NCBI GenBank assembly: GCA_031264475.1 | Contig: JAISEA010000123.1 | Location: 1-18,772, forward strand | Length of the DNA stretch: 18,772 nucleotides | Source: Treponema sp. | GTDB lineage: Bacteria > Spirochaetota > Spirochaetia > Treponematales > Breznakiellaceae | Direction: 5' to 3' | Shown: one piece after another, positions 7,977 to 15,019 of the stretch | How positions within the stretch are numbered: the first letter of the stretch is position 1 | Layout: each line of letters begins with the position of its first letter | Translations under genes and position numbers: made by a program | Notes under the pieces: generated by a model | The model's input: only the letters and a program-made list of their open reading frames with translations | Told to the model about the DNA's origin: nothing | Database searches by the model: none

Positions 7977-8250
7977 CACCCGAAGGGTGTTTAAATACTT
8001 CGCAATGGGTGTTGTTAGGAAAGGTGTACCGCTTCCACTGACATGATGGCTACGCTTGTTTTGTAAGCGGAGCCTACTCGTTATCTGAAGAAAAGGAGCG
8101 CCGCTCTGACTCCGACAAGCGAAGCGAAGTCGTACAGGCAAAATAAGGAGGGGGGCGCTATTTCCGAAGCTTTTTGGCAAACAGACGCCCTTGTGTCGCG
8201 CCCCCCTGTCTCCAGACCCACGTGCGCGGGTCTTCCGCCACCCCCCAAAT
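7976..8250 (-). repeat. Structured intergenic repeat, copy 2 (upstream of amtB)
   Basis: Read on the minus strand this has the same blocks in the same order as copy 1: GGGGGGTGGCGGAAGAC; hairpin AGACCC/GGGTCT; 10-bp stem AGGGGGGCGC/GCGCCCCCCT (plus-strand arms 8149-8158 and 8198-8207); CTCCGCTTAC...CAAGCG; GTCAGTGGAAGCGGTACACC; CAACACCC; and the terminal ACACCC/GGGTGT hairpin (7976-7990). The 10-bp stem differs from copy 1 at two outer positions, and both arms change together. Copies 1 and 2 face each other across glnK-amtB. No supported gene lies here. Confidence 0.8.
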
Positions 8251-8251
8251 C

Positions 8252-8751
8252 TCTCAATTTTTAACCCCAAGCCGAATAAGTTAAAGAAGTTTAAGCGGTT
8301 TTTACCTTTATTCTTTTAGTTTTTATACTTTTTCGACTCTTTTGACTTTGTGGTAAATTCTTCGTGGGAATCTTTCTTCACAGTATAGTGTAAAATGCAA
8401 CTCTTATGTTGTAAAACTACGACTATATGACTCATAACTACGGCTATATGACTCATAACTACGGCTTCAAGACTCATAACTACGGCTTAAAATCTCAAAA
8501 CTACGGCTATAAATTGTAAATCTACCGCTATAAATTGCAAAACGCTATCCTCGGAATTTCTTAACCACAATACCGAGCGAGGAAGTTAAATAAATTTTTT
8601 TATTATGCTTTCCTTTCTTTGTTTGTTTCTTTTACTTTGTGGACTTCTTCGGCTTTGTGGCAAATTTTTCTTCGCGGTACGGTATATAACGCCGTCGTCA
8701 TGAGTCTAATTCAAGAGAATAATACGAAAATGTAGTATTAAAAATATCGTC
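8252..8751. other. 500-bp A/T-rich non-coding region between nifA and amtB
   Basis: No gene can be supported here. The stretch holds two diverged direct repeats (8261-8390 and 8561-8690, exactly 300 bp apart) flanking a 21-bp tandem array (8416-8545). Both direct-repeat copies share TTAACC.CAA...CCGA, a GTTAAA..A motif, GACT.TT..GCTTTGTGG-like text, AAATT.TTCTTCG and a GTA-rich end. By eye I found no canonical NifA upstream sequence (TGT-N10-ACA) between here and the sigma-54 promoter. No obvious nifA terminator (stem plus U-run) was seen. Confidence 0.6.
8416..8545. repeat. 21-bp tandem array, about six units
   Basis: The motif ACTAC(G) recurs at 8416, 8437, 8458, 8479 and 8500, then as TCTAC at 8521, always 21 bp apart. 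The typical unit is ACTACGGCTATATGACTCAT plus one base. The first four units are the best preserved; the later ones diverge (CTATAAATTG). The period equals two turns of B-DNA, so all copies face the same side of the helix. One frame would read as a heptapeptide repeat, but it has no ribosome binding site and is closed by stops on both sides. Confidence 0.85.
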
Positions 8752-10326
8752 CTACATTTTTGTAGATTTGTAAGACTTCCAATTTATGGCGTAATGATGA
8801 ACACGGAGACCCATTTGCCTTTCTGTAATGCCTAGTCTGCGGCTTGCCGCGGACATATTACCCTCGCTGATTTTAAGAGCTTCGATTATAAGCTCTTTCT
8901 CAAGCCGCGAGAGAGCGGCTTCTAATGTAGTATTAGGTTCCGTTTGAGTAGAAGACGGCGACTGAAGACTCGGCGGTAAATTATACGCATGGATTACCGA
9001 ATCGGTCGAAAGAATTACCGCGCGCTCGATACAATTCTCAAGTTCCCGTACATTTCCGGGCCATGAATAACTCGTCAATAAGTCAATAGCCGGGGAAGAG
9101 ATACGTTTGATAAGTTTGTTATTTTTTTCGGCGTATTTTTCGGCGAAATGATCGGCTAAAAGCACAATATCGCTCTTTCGTTCACGCAAAGAGGGGATAT
9201 GTAAAGGAAAAACGTTAAGACGATAATATAAATCTTCTCGAAAAATGCCTGTTTTAACCGCTTCATCGAGATTTTGATTTGTCGCGGCGATCAAGCGGAC
9301 GTCAACCTTTATGGTAGCCGTGCCACCAACACGTTCAATCTCCCTTTCTTGAAGTACACGGAGCAGTTTCGCTTGTATTTGAGGAGAAAGCTCGCCGATT
9401 TCATCAAGAAATAACGTTCCTTTATGCGCTTGCTCGAACTTGCCTTTGTGAAAATTCACCGCACCGGTGAACGCTCCTTTTTCATGCCCGAAAAGTTCGC
9501 TCTCTATGATAGACTCAGGTAGGGCGGCGCAGTTTATTTTGATCAAAGGAGCCTTATTCCGCGGAGACAGACGATGCAATTCAGCCGCCATAAGTTCTTT
9601 ACCTGTTCCACTCTCGCCTGTGATGATAACGGTCGCGTCGCTGGGTGCTACCTGCACGAGCAATTCGTAGACTTCGCGCATAGCGTTACCGGTCCCTATG
9701 ATGGCGCTCCCTTCAGCTATATGCACATTCAGCTCTCCGCTATGGGGATAGCCGCTCTCATCACTTTCATCAATATTACGCAAGTGGAATTGTTCTTCCA
9801 AAATCCGCTCGCGTAGCTTCGCGGAGTCTGAAATGATAGACGCTGTTTTTTCAAGAAAAGAACGATCCCAAATCATTTGTTGTTCTTTATAGCCGTCGTT
9901 ATTGAGACGGCGCTCCGCGCTCAGGGTGCCTATGATAGTCTTACCAGAACAGATAGGAATACAGTAATACGTGAGACCTTCGAGGTCTTTCTGCTTTCTG
10001 TTTTTTGCGCGGTTCAAGAAGCGGGAATCTTGCGATAAATCCTCCACCGTAATCGGAAGACCTGACTCAAAGACTCTACCTACAAGTCCTTCGCCAAGAC
10101 GATAGCACCCACGCGACTTTTCCTCGGAAGACAGACCGTAAGCCTCTTCTATCTTGAGAATACCCGTAGACCTATCGAGAAGGGTTACCATGCCCCATGT
10201 AAGACCCGCTCTTGTTTCAAGAAGGCTAAGAAGCGGTCCGAGCGCAGACCTCAATTCCACATATTTGTCAAAAGTTTTCGCAATATCAAAGAGCAATTCC
10301 AGCTCTGCTTTTGAGTCGTTTAACAT
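8752..10326 (-). CDS. nifA: NifA-type sigma-54-dependent transcriptional activator
   Basis: A 524-residue enhancer-binding protein. ATG 10326 is chosen because GAGGAAATT directly precedes it; the open frame continues upstream but that part is unlike the family. Residues about 15-170 are a GAF domain. The AAA+ domain (about 207-440) has Walker A GESGTGKE (237-244), the sigma-54 contact loop GAFTGA (284-289), Walker B GTLFLDEIGEL (303-313), FREDLYYRLNVFPL (362-375) and SWPGNVRELENC (421-432). A Fis-type helix-turn-helix lies at about 488-516 (NMSAASRRLGITERQMGLRV), and this ITER-MGLR form is typical of NifA in anaerobes. The Cys-rich motif of oxygen-sensitive rhizobial NifA is absent. Its likely local target is the sigma-54 promoter of amtB-glnK, on the same strand about 0.8 kb downstream. 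Confidence 0.9.
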   Translation of the reverse strand: MLNDSKAELELLFDIAKTFDKYVELRSALGPLLSLLETRAGLTWGMVTLLDRSTGILKIEEAYGLSSEEKSRGCYRLGEGLVGRVFESGLPITVEDLSQDSRFLNRAKNRKQKDLEGLTYYCIPICSGKTIIGTLSAERRLNNDGYKEQQMIWDRSFLEKTASIISDSAKLRERILEEQFHLRNIDESDESGYPHSGELNVHIAEGSAIIGTGNAMREVYELLVQVAPSDATVIITGESGTGKELMAAELHRLSPRNKAPLIKINCAALPESIIESELFGHEKGAFTGAVNFHKGKFEQAHKGTLFLDEIGELSPQIQAKLLRVLQEREIERVGGTATIKVDVRLIAATNQNLDEAVKTGIFREDLYYRLNVFPLHIPSLRERKSDIVLLADHFAEKYAEKNNKLIKRISSPAIDLLTSYSWPGNVRELENCIERAVILSTDSVIHAYNLPPSLQSPSSTQTEPNTTLEAALSRLEKELIIEALKISEGNMSAASRRLGITERQMGLRVHHYAINWKSYKSTKM

Positions 10327-10368
10327 AATTTCCTCATAGTAAATTCTTAATAAATGAAGGGAGTATTT

Positions 10369-10547
10369 GCATAACGTTCCGACTGTATATGGCGTTTGAC
10401 AGCCCGAATAAGGGCTTTGCGCAAAGACCGGGGCTGGCAAAATGTGGGTGGACTGAGGCGTTGGAGCGGAACCTAGCGGAATAACCTAGCCGAACAGAAC
10501 CCCGAAGCCGCCGAATAGCGGCGGAACATATACAAGACCTGTTATGC
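10369..10547 (+). repeat. Imperfect inverted repeat, attC-like arrangement, upstream of nifA
   Basis: GCATAAC (10369-10375) and GTATATG (10385-10391) on the left are matched as inverted copies by CATATAC (10527-10533) and GTTATGC (10541-10547) on the right. The interior holds further stems, including CCGCCG (10508-10513)/CGGCGG (10519-10524) and AGCCC/GGGCT near 10400. The outer boxes end in AAC and begin with GTT, the layout of integron attC R and L boxes, but the box spacing (9 and 7 bases) and overall length are atypical. It occupies the region between nifA and the methyltransferase gene. Treat the attC reading as a hypothesis. Confidence 0.4.
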
Positions 10548-10567
10548 GCAGTAGGGGACGTACGCCA

Positions 10568-11362
10568 TTATCCATTATACAATACACCAATCCCAAAGTA
10601 CTTCCCTTGCTGGGATTGATATTGATCTGTAAATTCTACCGACTTTCTTCCGCTTTCCAATTTCTTTAAACAATTCCATAACAATGTCGTCTCTGGTACA
10701 GTATCGGAAGAAATATCATGGTGTATTATTATTCCTGAATATTCCCTGACCAGCATATGGTCTTTTAATGCGCCAACAAGCCTATGGTCGCCGTCAATAA
10801 AAGAAATTTTCGGTTCTTTTTCATTTACCAATTTAATAAATTCTTCCGATGTTGACGATCCTTGAAAATACAGTATATCAAACCCGCTGTTTTTTGTTAA
10901 TTCCATATACCGTTCAATAAAAGGGGGTTTTTCAATAAGGTCAGCGGCTATTGCCCATTTGATATTTGGATTTACCCGACGAAGTATTTCACAGATAACA
11001 ATAAATGTTCCACCCCATCGGCACCCTATTTCAAGATAGGATGAATATTTTTGAGTATTTCGCAACATCCATATTATAAAATTTGAAAATTGCCTTGGAT
11101 TTTGCCAAATATACAGCCCTGTTCCACAATATGGTTTTAATTCTGGCGCTATTTCCCCCAAACCTTCCTGATTTAATCCGATTTTTTCAATGATGAATTT
11201 TTCCATATACTTCTCATCATAGAGTAAATCATCTGGTATTGAACGAAATTGTTCAACAAATATATCAACATTTGTCGCAATTCTTGAGAAATACTCTCGT
11301 ACCTTCATTGTCGTATCTTCTGAGAAACCAGTTTCCGGCAAGTTTTGAAAATCTAAATACAT
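10568..11362 (-). CDS. Class I SAM-dependent methyltransferase (Methyltransf_24-like)
   Basis: A 264-residue soluble protein. GGAGG lies 8 bases before the ATG. Motif I is YLEIGCRWGGTF (109-120), an acidic residue ends strand 2 (AAADL, Asp141), and FIDGDH (188-193) followed by ALKDHM and IIIHHD (211-216) is the pattern of the Methyltransf_24 and cephalosporin-hydroxylase-like group. Members often modify sugars, glycolipids or peptides, but the substrate here is unknown. The N-terminal ~80 residues are not recognised. The gene is clearly A/T-richer than nifA or folC, lies between palindromic GCATAAC/GTTATGC boxes, and has no functional link to nifA, so it looks like an acquired insertion between nifA and its upstream neighbour. 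Confidence 0.8.
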   Translation of the reverse strand: MYLDFQNLPETGFSEDTTMKVREYFSRIATNVDIFVEQFRSIPDDLLYDEKYMEKFIIEKIGLNQEGLGEIAPELKPYCGTGLYIWQNPRQFSNFIIWMLRNTQKYSSYLEIGCRWGGTFIVICEILRRVNPNIKWAIAADLIEKPPFIERYMELTKNSGFDILYFQGSSTSEEFIKLVNEKEPKISFIDGDHRLVGALKDHMLVREYSGIIIHHDISSDTVPETTLLWNCLKKLESGRKSVEFTDQYQSQQGKYFGIGVLYNG

Positions 11363-11451
11363 TCTTTATGCCTCCATTATTTATCGTGTTTTTGCCAACG
11401 AGCGGCGAAGCCGTTTAACCCTCTATTTTGCATAACTTCTGTTATCAGCGT
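11363..11451. other. Short intergenic palindromes
   Basis: This gap holds GCATAAC-TTCT-GTTATCA (11430-11447) and a separate inverted repeat AACGAGCGGCGAAGCCGTT (about 11398-11416). GCATAAC is the same box that bounds the inverted repeat at 10369-10547. No promoter was identified for the methyltransferase gene. Confidence 0.4.
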
Positions 11452-12984
11452 TTATCGGCTTAGAAAAATCTGTAAAAGTTTTACCATAGAGTAAATCTGT
11501 TTGTAACCATCCTCTAGTCTTTCAAGAATCGGGATTTCGGAAGATGCTTCGAGTTCCTTCCAATTCATAATAAATTCATGTAAAGGTTTTTGTTTATCGT
11601 CGATGAAGGTTCTAAAAAATTTCCCTATAGTAATGAGCGACTGAGCCATGTTGTTTATGATATTTTGCGCTGATGTATTTATCATTTTAAAGAGGTTGTT
11701 TGCGTATTTCACATGACTTTTCTCTTTTTCAGACTTGGATGCGTAGATTCTAAGTTTATCTCCATAGTCTCCTGATGAAGACACTGTTATATCGAAAGCT
11801 TCTATTTTTTGCGGGATGTCGTTTATCTTGTATATGGCATCTGACATTTGATGGGATAGAGCCTGATTCTGCCATTGTCCCTTGATTAAGAAAATGTCGC
11901 ACAATGGGTGTAATTCTTTCTTGAAAATCTCAAGCAAGAAAGTCTTTAAATACGCAAGCTCTTGAGTATGGGTAAACCCGTCTAAATTTTTCTTAATAAA
12001 ATTTTCATTTGCCTCTTTGGTATAATGCTTGAGGTAATTGATCTCCATCTGTCCGAATATATCTTGCACAAGGGGCCCGATAGTCTCGTCTTTCTTCGCA
12101 TCGATAATTTTCTCAATAACTTTCTGCGTATCGGCGCGTTTCTTTTCAAGCCATTCTTCAATGATATATTCATTAGGAATATGCGCCTTTACCTGAATAG
12201 TCGGATTTTTATCAACAATCCGCGTTATGAGAAGCAATATGCTAGATTTCTGAATATCGTGGAGATGGGTAAGTAGCCTATGCCATTGATCTACGCTGAT
12301 TACTTCCGCATCTTTGTATGTGTTAAGTATCTTTATCGCTTTCTTCCAGTCCTGATTCATGTCCATAGCATAAGCCACCTCCATAAAATCCTTCAACTGA
12401 TCGCTAATGTACTCGCCTTGAACATCGGTAAATTGAGGCTTATAGATAAAATTGTGTTCTGAGATATTTCCATCGAACTTCTTTACGATGCTGTAAAAAT
12501 CAAACGAAACAAAGTTGATGAAACGCAGTATGGTATTATAACAATCATTTACTTGTTCTATCCTATCCGTACTGAAAATAGCAAAAAAACTCTCCATCTC
12601 TTTTTTTATCTCACCCATTAACTGTTGCGACGGTATCGTCTTGGCGCGAGCTTCTATCGCGGCTTTGCTGAACTTCTCCGCCGCCTCAATTTCTTTCTTA
12701 TCTAAGAAGCTTTCGATAGTAATTGTCTTTAGATGAGGTGAAGCCGTGGCTTTTTGCATGGAAATCTGAGCTTTTGAGATACTTTTGTAGATAGTGTAGA
12801 AAAACTTCCCTACTTCGCCGTCAACCTTCCCAAGTGAAAGCTTATAGAATTTCTTGTACCTGCTTTGAGCAATATCTTTCGCTACTATTTTAAGCAGTTT
12901 TTTCTTTTCTGCCTCCATCTTGTTTCTGGGTTTGGCGCTTGAAGAGAAAATTCTCTGTATATTATAGAAAAAAGGAAAAGCCAT
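11452..12984 (-). CDS. Spirochaete protein of unknown function (possibly DUF5312)
   Basis: A 510-residue protein, mostly helical by composition, with many Lys, Glu, Ile and Phe residues and no catalytic motif that I recognise. From memory it resembles a family restricted to treponemes (DUF5312), beginning MAFPFFYNIQRIFSS. ATG 12984 is chosen because a promoter ends just before it; the frame stays open to a TTG at 13059, and neither start has a clear Shine-Dalgarno. No signal peptide or clear membrane segment is seen, so it is probably cytoplasmic. It is A/T-rich like the methyltransferase gene downstream, from which it is separated by 89 bp, and it is divergent from the lipoprotein at 13150. 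Confidence 0.65.
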   Translation of the reverse strand: MAFPFFYNIQRIFSSSAKPRNKMEAEKKKLLKIVAKDIAQSRYKKFYKLSLGKVDGEVGKFFYTIYKSISKAQISMQKATASPHLKTITIESFLDKKEIEAAEKFSKAAIEARAKTIPSQQLMGEIKKEMESFFAIFSTDRIEQVNDCYNTILRFINFVSFDFYSIVKKFDGNISEHNFIYKPQFTDVQGEYISDQLKDFMEVAYAMDMNQDWKKAIKILNTYKDAEVISVDQWHRLLTHLHDIQKSSILLLITRIVDKNPTIQVKAHIPNEYIIEEWLEKKRADTQKVIEKIIDAKKDETIGPLVQDIFGQMEINYLKHYTKEANENFIKKNLDGFTHTQELAYLKTFLLEIFKKELHPLCDIFLIKGQWQNQALSHQMSDAIYKINDIPQKIEAFDITVSSSGDYGDKLRIYASKSEKEKSHVKYANNLFKMINTSAQNIINNMAQSLITIGKFFRTFIDDKQKPLHEFIMNWKELEASSEIPILERLEDGYKQIYSMVKLLQIFLSR

Positions 12985-12990
12985 GTTTTT

Positions 12991-13020
12991 ATAATACCGA
13001 AAAATGGATAAAAAATTCAA
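12991..13020 (-). promoter_or_regulatory. Sigma-70 promoter, probably giving a leaderless mRNA
   Basis: On the minus strand TTGAAT (13020-13015) and TATTAT (12996-12991) are 18 bases apart. Only five bases separate the -10 box from the ATG at 12984, so transcription would begin at or next to the start codon. This fits the absence of a Shine-Dalgarno. Confidence 0.5.
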
Positions 13021-13149
13021 GTGGTCTAAATTTGTTCTTGATAAGAAGGAAGTAGGCAACGGCTAGAGAGCCACAAAAATTTGGAAAAAACACACAAAAA
13101 CCCAAGCAAAATCCAGGAGACTTCCATAGTATAGGTGGAGGATATGAAA

Positions 13150-14178
13150 ATGAGAGAAATATTAGGTGTGTGTGTGATAGTACTTTGTACTTGTTGTTCA
13201 AGCTCGGCGAGTGAAGATAATCTTCAGAAGGCGCTTGGAATCAATACGAAGACCGTGTCTCCTGTGTTCTTAGGGTGTTCCGCGATTTCTTCAACGGAGA
13301 TCATGTTTCGTTTTTCACTGCCGGTTGCTATTGTATCGGTAAAATTTGAACCTGACCTGGAAATAGCATACGTTGAAAATGGGAAAACGGCGACCGTTCA
13401 CTTGAGCAGTGGGGTATCTGGCGGCGCTCCCATAACCGCCAATGTTTTGGTCGAAGACGGCGATAGGAACACGCTCAATGTGTTAGTTTCATTCAGGTCG
13501 AGGAACGAAAGGCTTCCCCCTTTCCTGATAACGGAAATACGGACGGAAGCGGCGAAACCAAAGGGAGAATTCGTTGAACTGAAGATGTTGGGAGATGGAA
13601 ATCTATGCGCCTTACAAATGTTTGTCGCTACAGACAACATGGAGACGCCGTCTTTTGAATTTCCGTCTATTGAAGTTAAGAAGGGCGATTACGCGGTGGT
13701 TCACCTGCGGACTTATGAAGAAAACGCGGTAAACGAAACCAGTGGTAATAAGGCGGAGTCGAAGGCGAAAGATTCGTCTGATACTGCTTGGGACCTTTGG
13801 CTACCGTCTTCTGGAGAGCGTCTACGGAAAACGGATGCGGTTTTCTTCAAGGATCAGGATGATAATGTCGTCGATGCGGTTGTATTCAGTGCGGACGGGA
13901 CGTGGGGAACCAAAACGAGTGGAAACATGGAACGCGCCGCGGTGTTACTTGGGGAACAAGGAGCATGGCTCTTCGGGAGTGAAGATGTTCCCGCGCCGAG
14001 CGGCGCTTTTTCTAGCGGCGATACTACTTCGACGAGAACTATCTGCCGCGACGAGGCTGTTCTTGACTCGAATACCGCTGATGATTGGTATATTACGGTA
14101 TCGAGTGGAGCGACGCCGGGCAAACCAAATAATAAGGGTAGATATGTCGCAAAGAAGAAGGTCGCTGGGGTAAACTGA
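13150..14178 (+). CDS. Lipoprotein with Ig-like and lamin-tail-like domains
   Basis: A 342-residue predicted lipoprotein. ATG 13150 is preferred because GGAGG (13137-13141) lies 8 bases upstream; ATG 13144 is only 2 bases from it. The signal MREILGVCVIVLCTCC has a relaxed spirochaete-type lipobox, lipidated at Cys15 or Cys16. Residues about 37-117 look like a bacterial Ig-like fold (STEIMFRFSLPV...ANVLVEDGD...NVLVSF). Residues about 124-326 resemble a lamin-tail domain: PFLITEIRTE, GEFVELKML (139-147), KKGDYAVVHL (177-186), VDAVVFS (241-247) and the closing DWYITVSSGATPGKPN (312-327). Such domains occur in secreted bacterial proteins, sometimes with nucleases, but no enzyme is seen here. The gene converges on the deaminase gene with only 3 bp between the stop codons. 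Confidence 0.75.
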   Translation: MREILGVCVIVLCTCCSSSASEDNLQKALGINTKTVSPVFLGCSAISSTEIMFRFSLPVAIVSVKFEPDLEIAYVENGKTATVHLSSGVSGGAPITANVLVEDGDRNTLNVLVSFRSRNERLPPFLITEIRTEAAKPKGEFVELKMLGDGNLCALQMFVATDNMETPSFEFPSIEVKKGDYAVVHLRTYEENAVNETSGNKAESKAKDSSDTAWDLWLPSSGERLRKTDAVFFKDQDDNVVDAVVFSADGTWGTKTSGNMERAAVLLGEQGAWLFGSEDVPAPSGAFSSGDTTSTRTICRDEAVLDSNTADDWYITVSSGATPGKPNNKGRYVAKKKVAGVN

Positions 14179-14181
14179 TTT

Positions 14182-14652
14182 CTAGTATGTTTGCGTTTCA
14201 TTTGATACGTATTCGAGGGTTATGCCGACTTTCTTGAACATGGCTTCTGAATCTTCGGCGTCGTGGTAGCGTCGCTGGCACACGACGCGGACGATTCCGC
14301 AATTTATGATGAGCATGGCGCAGGTGCGGCACGGGGTCATGCGGCAGTAGAGAGTGCCGCCGTCTATAGGAATGCCTCGTTTGGCGGCTTGGCATATAGC
14401 GTTCTGTTCCGCGTGAACCGTCCTGACGCAATGCTCGGTGGTATTCCCATTCTCGTGTACCATTTTCTTCAACTGATGCCCCGCATCGTCGCAGTGGGGC
14501 AGTCCTGACGGGGCGCCGACGTAGCCAGTTACTAAGATTTGGTTGTTCTTGGCTATGACGCATCCTGATCTGCCCCTATCGCAGGTCGCTCGCTTGGAAA
14601 TGGCGTCGCATACTTCCATGAAATATTCGTCCCAACTTGGTCTCTCATACAT
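14182..14652 (-). CDS. dCMP deaminase family protein (ComEB-like)
   Basis: A 156-residue zinc-dependent cytidine/deoxycytidylate deaminase. It should convert dCMP to dUMP, feeding dTMP synthesis. The catalytic zinc site is complete: HAE at 80-82 (VRTVHAEQNAI) and PCRTC at 107-111 (MTPCRTCAMLI). Further Cys and His residues (Cys24, Cys31, His53-Cys54, His74-Cys75) may bind the second structural zinc known in this family. Length and motif order match dCMP deaminase rather than cytidine deaminase. A strong purine-rich ribosome binding site (GGAGAAGGAGAG) precedes the ATG. Repeat copy 3 begins about 35 bp upstream, so any promoter must lie in or next to it. Confidence 0.92.
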   Translation of the reverse strand: MYERPSWDEYFMEVCDAISKRATCDRGRSGCVIAKNNQILVTGYVGAPSGLPHCDDAGHQLKKMVHENGNTTEHCVRTVHAEQNAICQAAKRGIPIDGGTLYCRMTPCRTCAMLIINCGIVRVVCQRRYHDAEDSEAMFKKVGITLEYVSNETQTY

Positions 14653-14685
14653 TTTAACTCTCCTTCTCCTTTACTTAAATTATTC

Positions 14686-14810
14686 AGGAGGGGGGCGCGT
14701 CTTTCCCTAAACGGAGGACGGCACACAGTCGCCCGTGTGGTGCGCCCCCCTGTCTCCAGCCCGCCCCGCACGGCGGGTTTAAAAGGGGCGGTCTTCCGCC
14801 ACCCCCCAAA
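14686..14810 (-). repeat. Structured intergenic repeat, copy 3 (partial)
   Basis: On the minus strand this carries the first half of the element: GGGGGGTGGCGGAAGACCG, a CCCGCC/GGGCGGG-type hairpin, then the 10-bp stem AGGGGGGCGC/GCGCCCCCCT (plus-strand arms 14689-14698 and 14742-14751). The loop contains CACACGGGCGACTGTGTG and CCGTTTAGGGAAAGAC, very close to copy 1. The second half (CAAGCG, CAGTGGAAG and the terminal ACACCC hairpin) is missing. It sits directly upstream of the dCMP-deaminase gene, in the same orientation as copy 2. Confidence 0.8.
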
Positions 14811-14815
14811 ACATT

Positions 14816-15014
14816 AAACTACATCGCCCGCACAGCGGGTTGCATAAAGGCGCGGTCTTACGCTACCCTCCAAACCTTAAACTACATCGCCCGCACAGCG
14901 GGTTGCATAAAGGCGCGGTCTTCCGCTACCCCCCAAACCTTAAACTACATCGCCCGCACAGCGGGTTGCATAAAGGCGCGGTCTTCCGCCACCCCCCAAC
15001 CTTAAACTACATCG
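14816..15014. repeat. 63-bp tandem array derived from the end of repeat copy 3
   Basis: AAACTACATCG starts at 14816, 14879, 14942 and 15004, so there are three near-identical units (63, 63 and 62 bp) and the beginning of a fourth. Each contains the small hairpin CCCGC-ACA-GCGGG and ends GCGGTCTTCCGCCACCCCCC, the terminal segment of the structured repeat. The last part of copy 3 (about 14758-14815) is a more diverged unit, so the array appears to have grown from the element's end. Confidence 0.9.
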
Positions 15015-15019
15015 AAGAG

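Noticed and set aside
7956..8270. Minus-strand open frame of about 100 codons upstream of amtB.
   Set aside because: It lies across the hairpin-rich repeat copy 2 and the sigma-54 promoter, has no family features, and its composition follows the repeat.
8427..8519. Small frame encoding NYGYMTH-like heptads in the 21-bp array.
   Set aside because: It has no ribosome binding site, only about 30 codons, a stop just upstream, and units that degrade at the end. A DNA repeat explains it better.
13398..14201. Long alternative-frame openings over the lamin-tail lipoprotein gene on both strands.
   Set aside because: The frame at 13150 has the ribosome binding site, lipoprotein signal and domain matches; the others have none.
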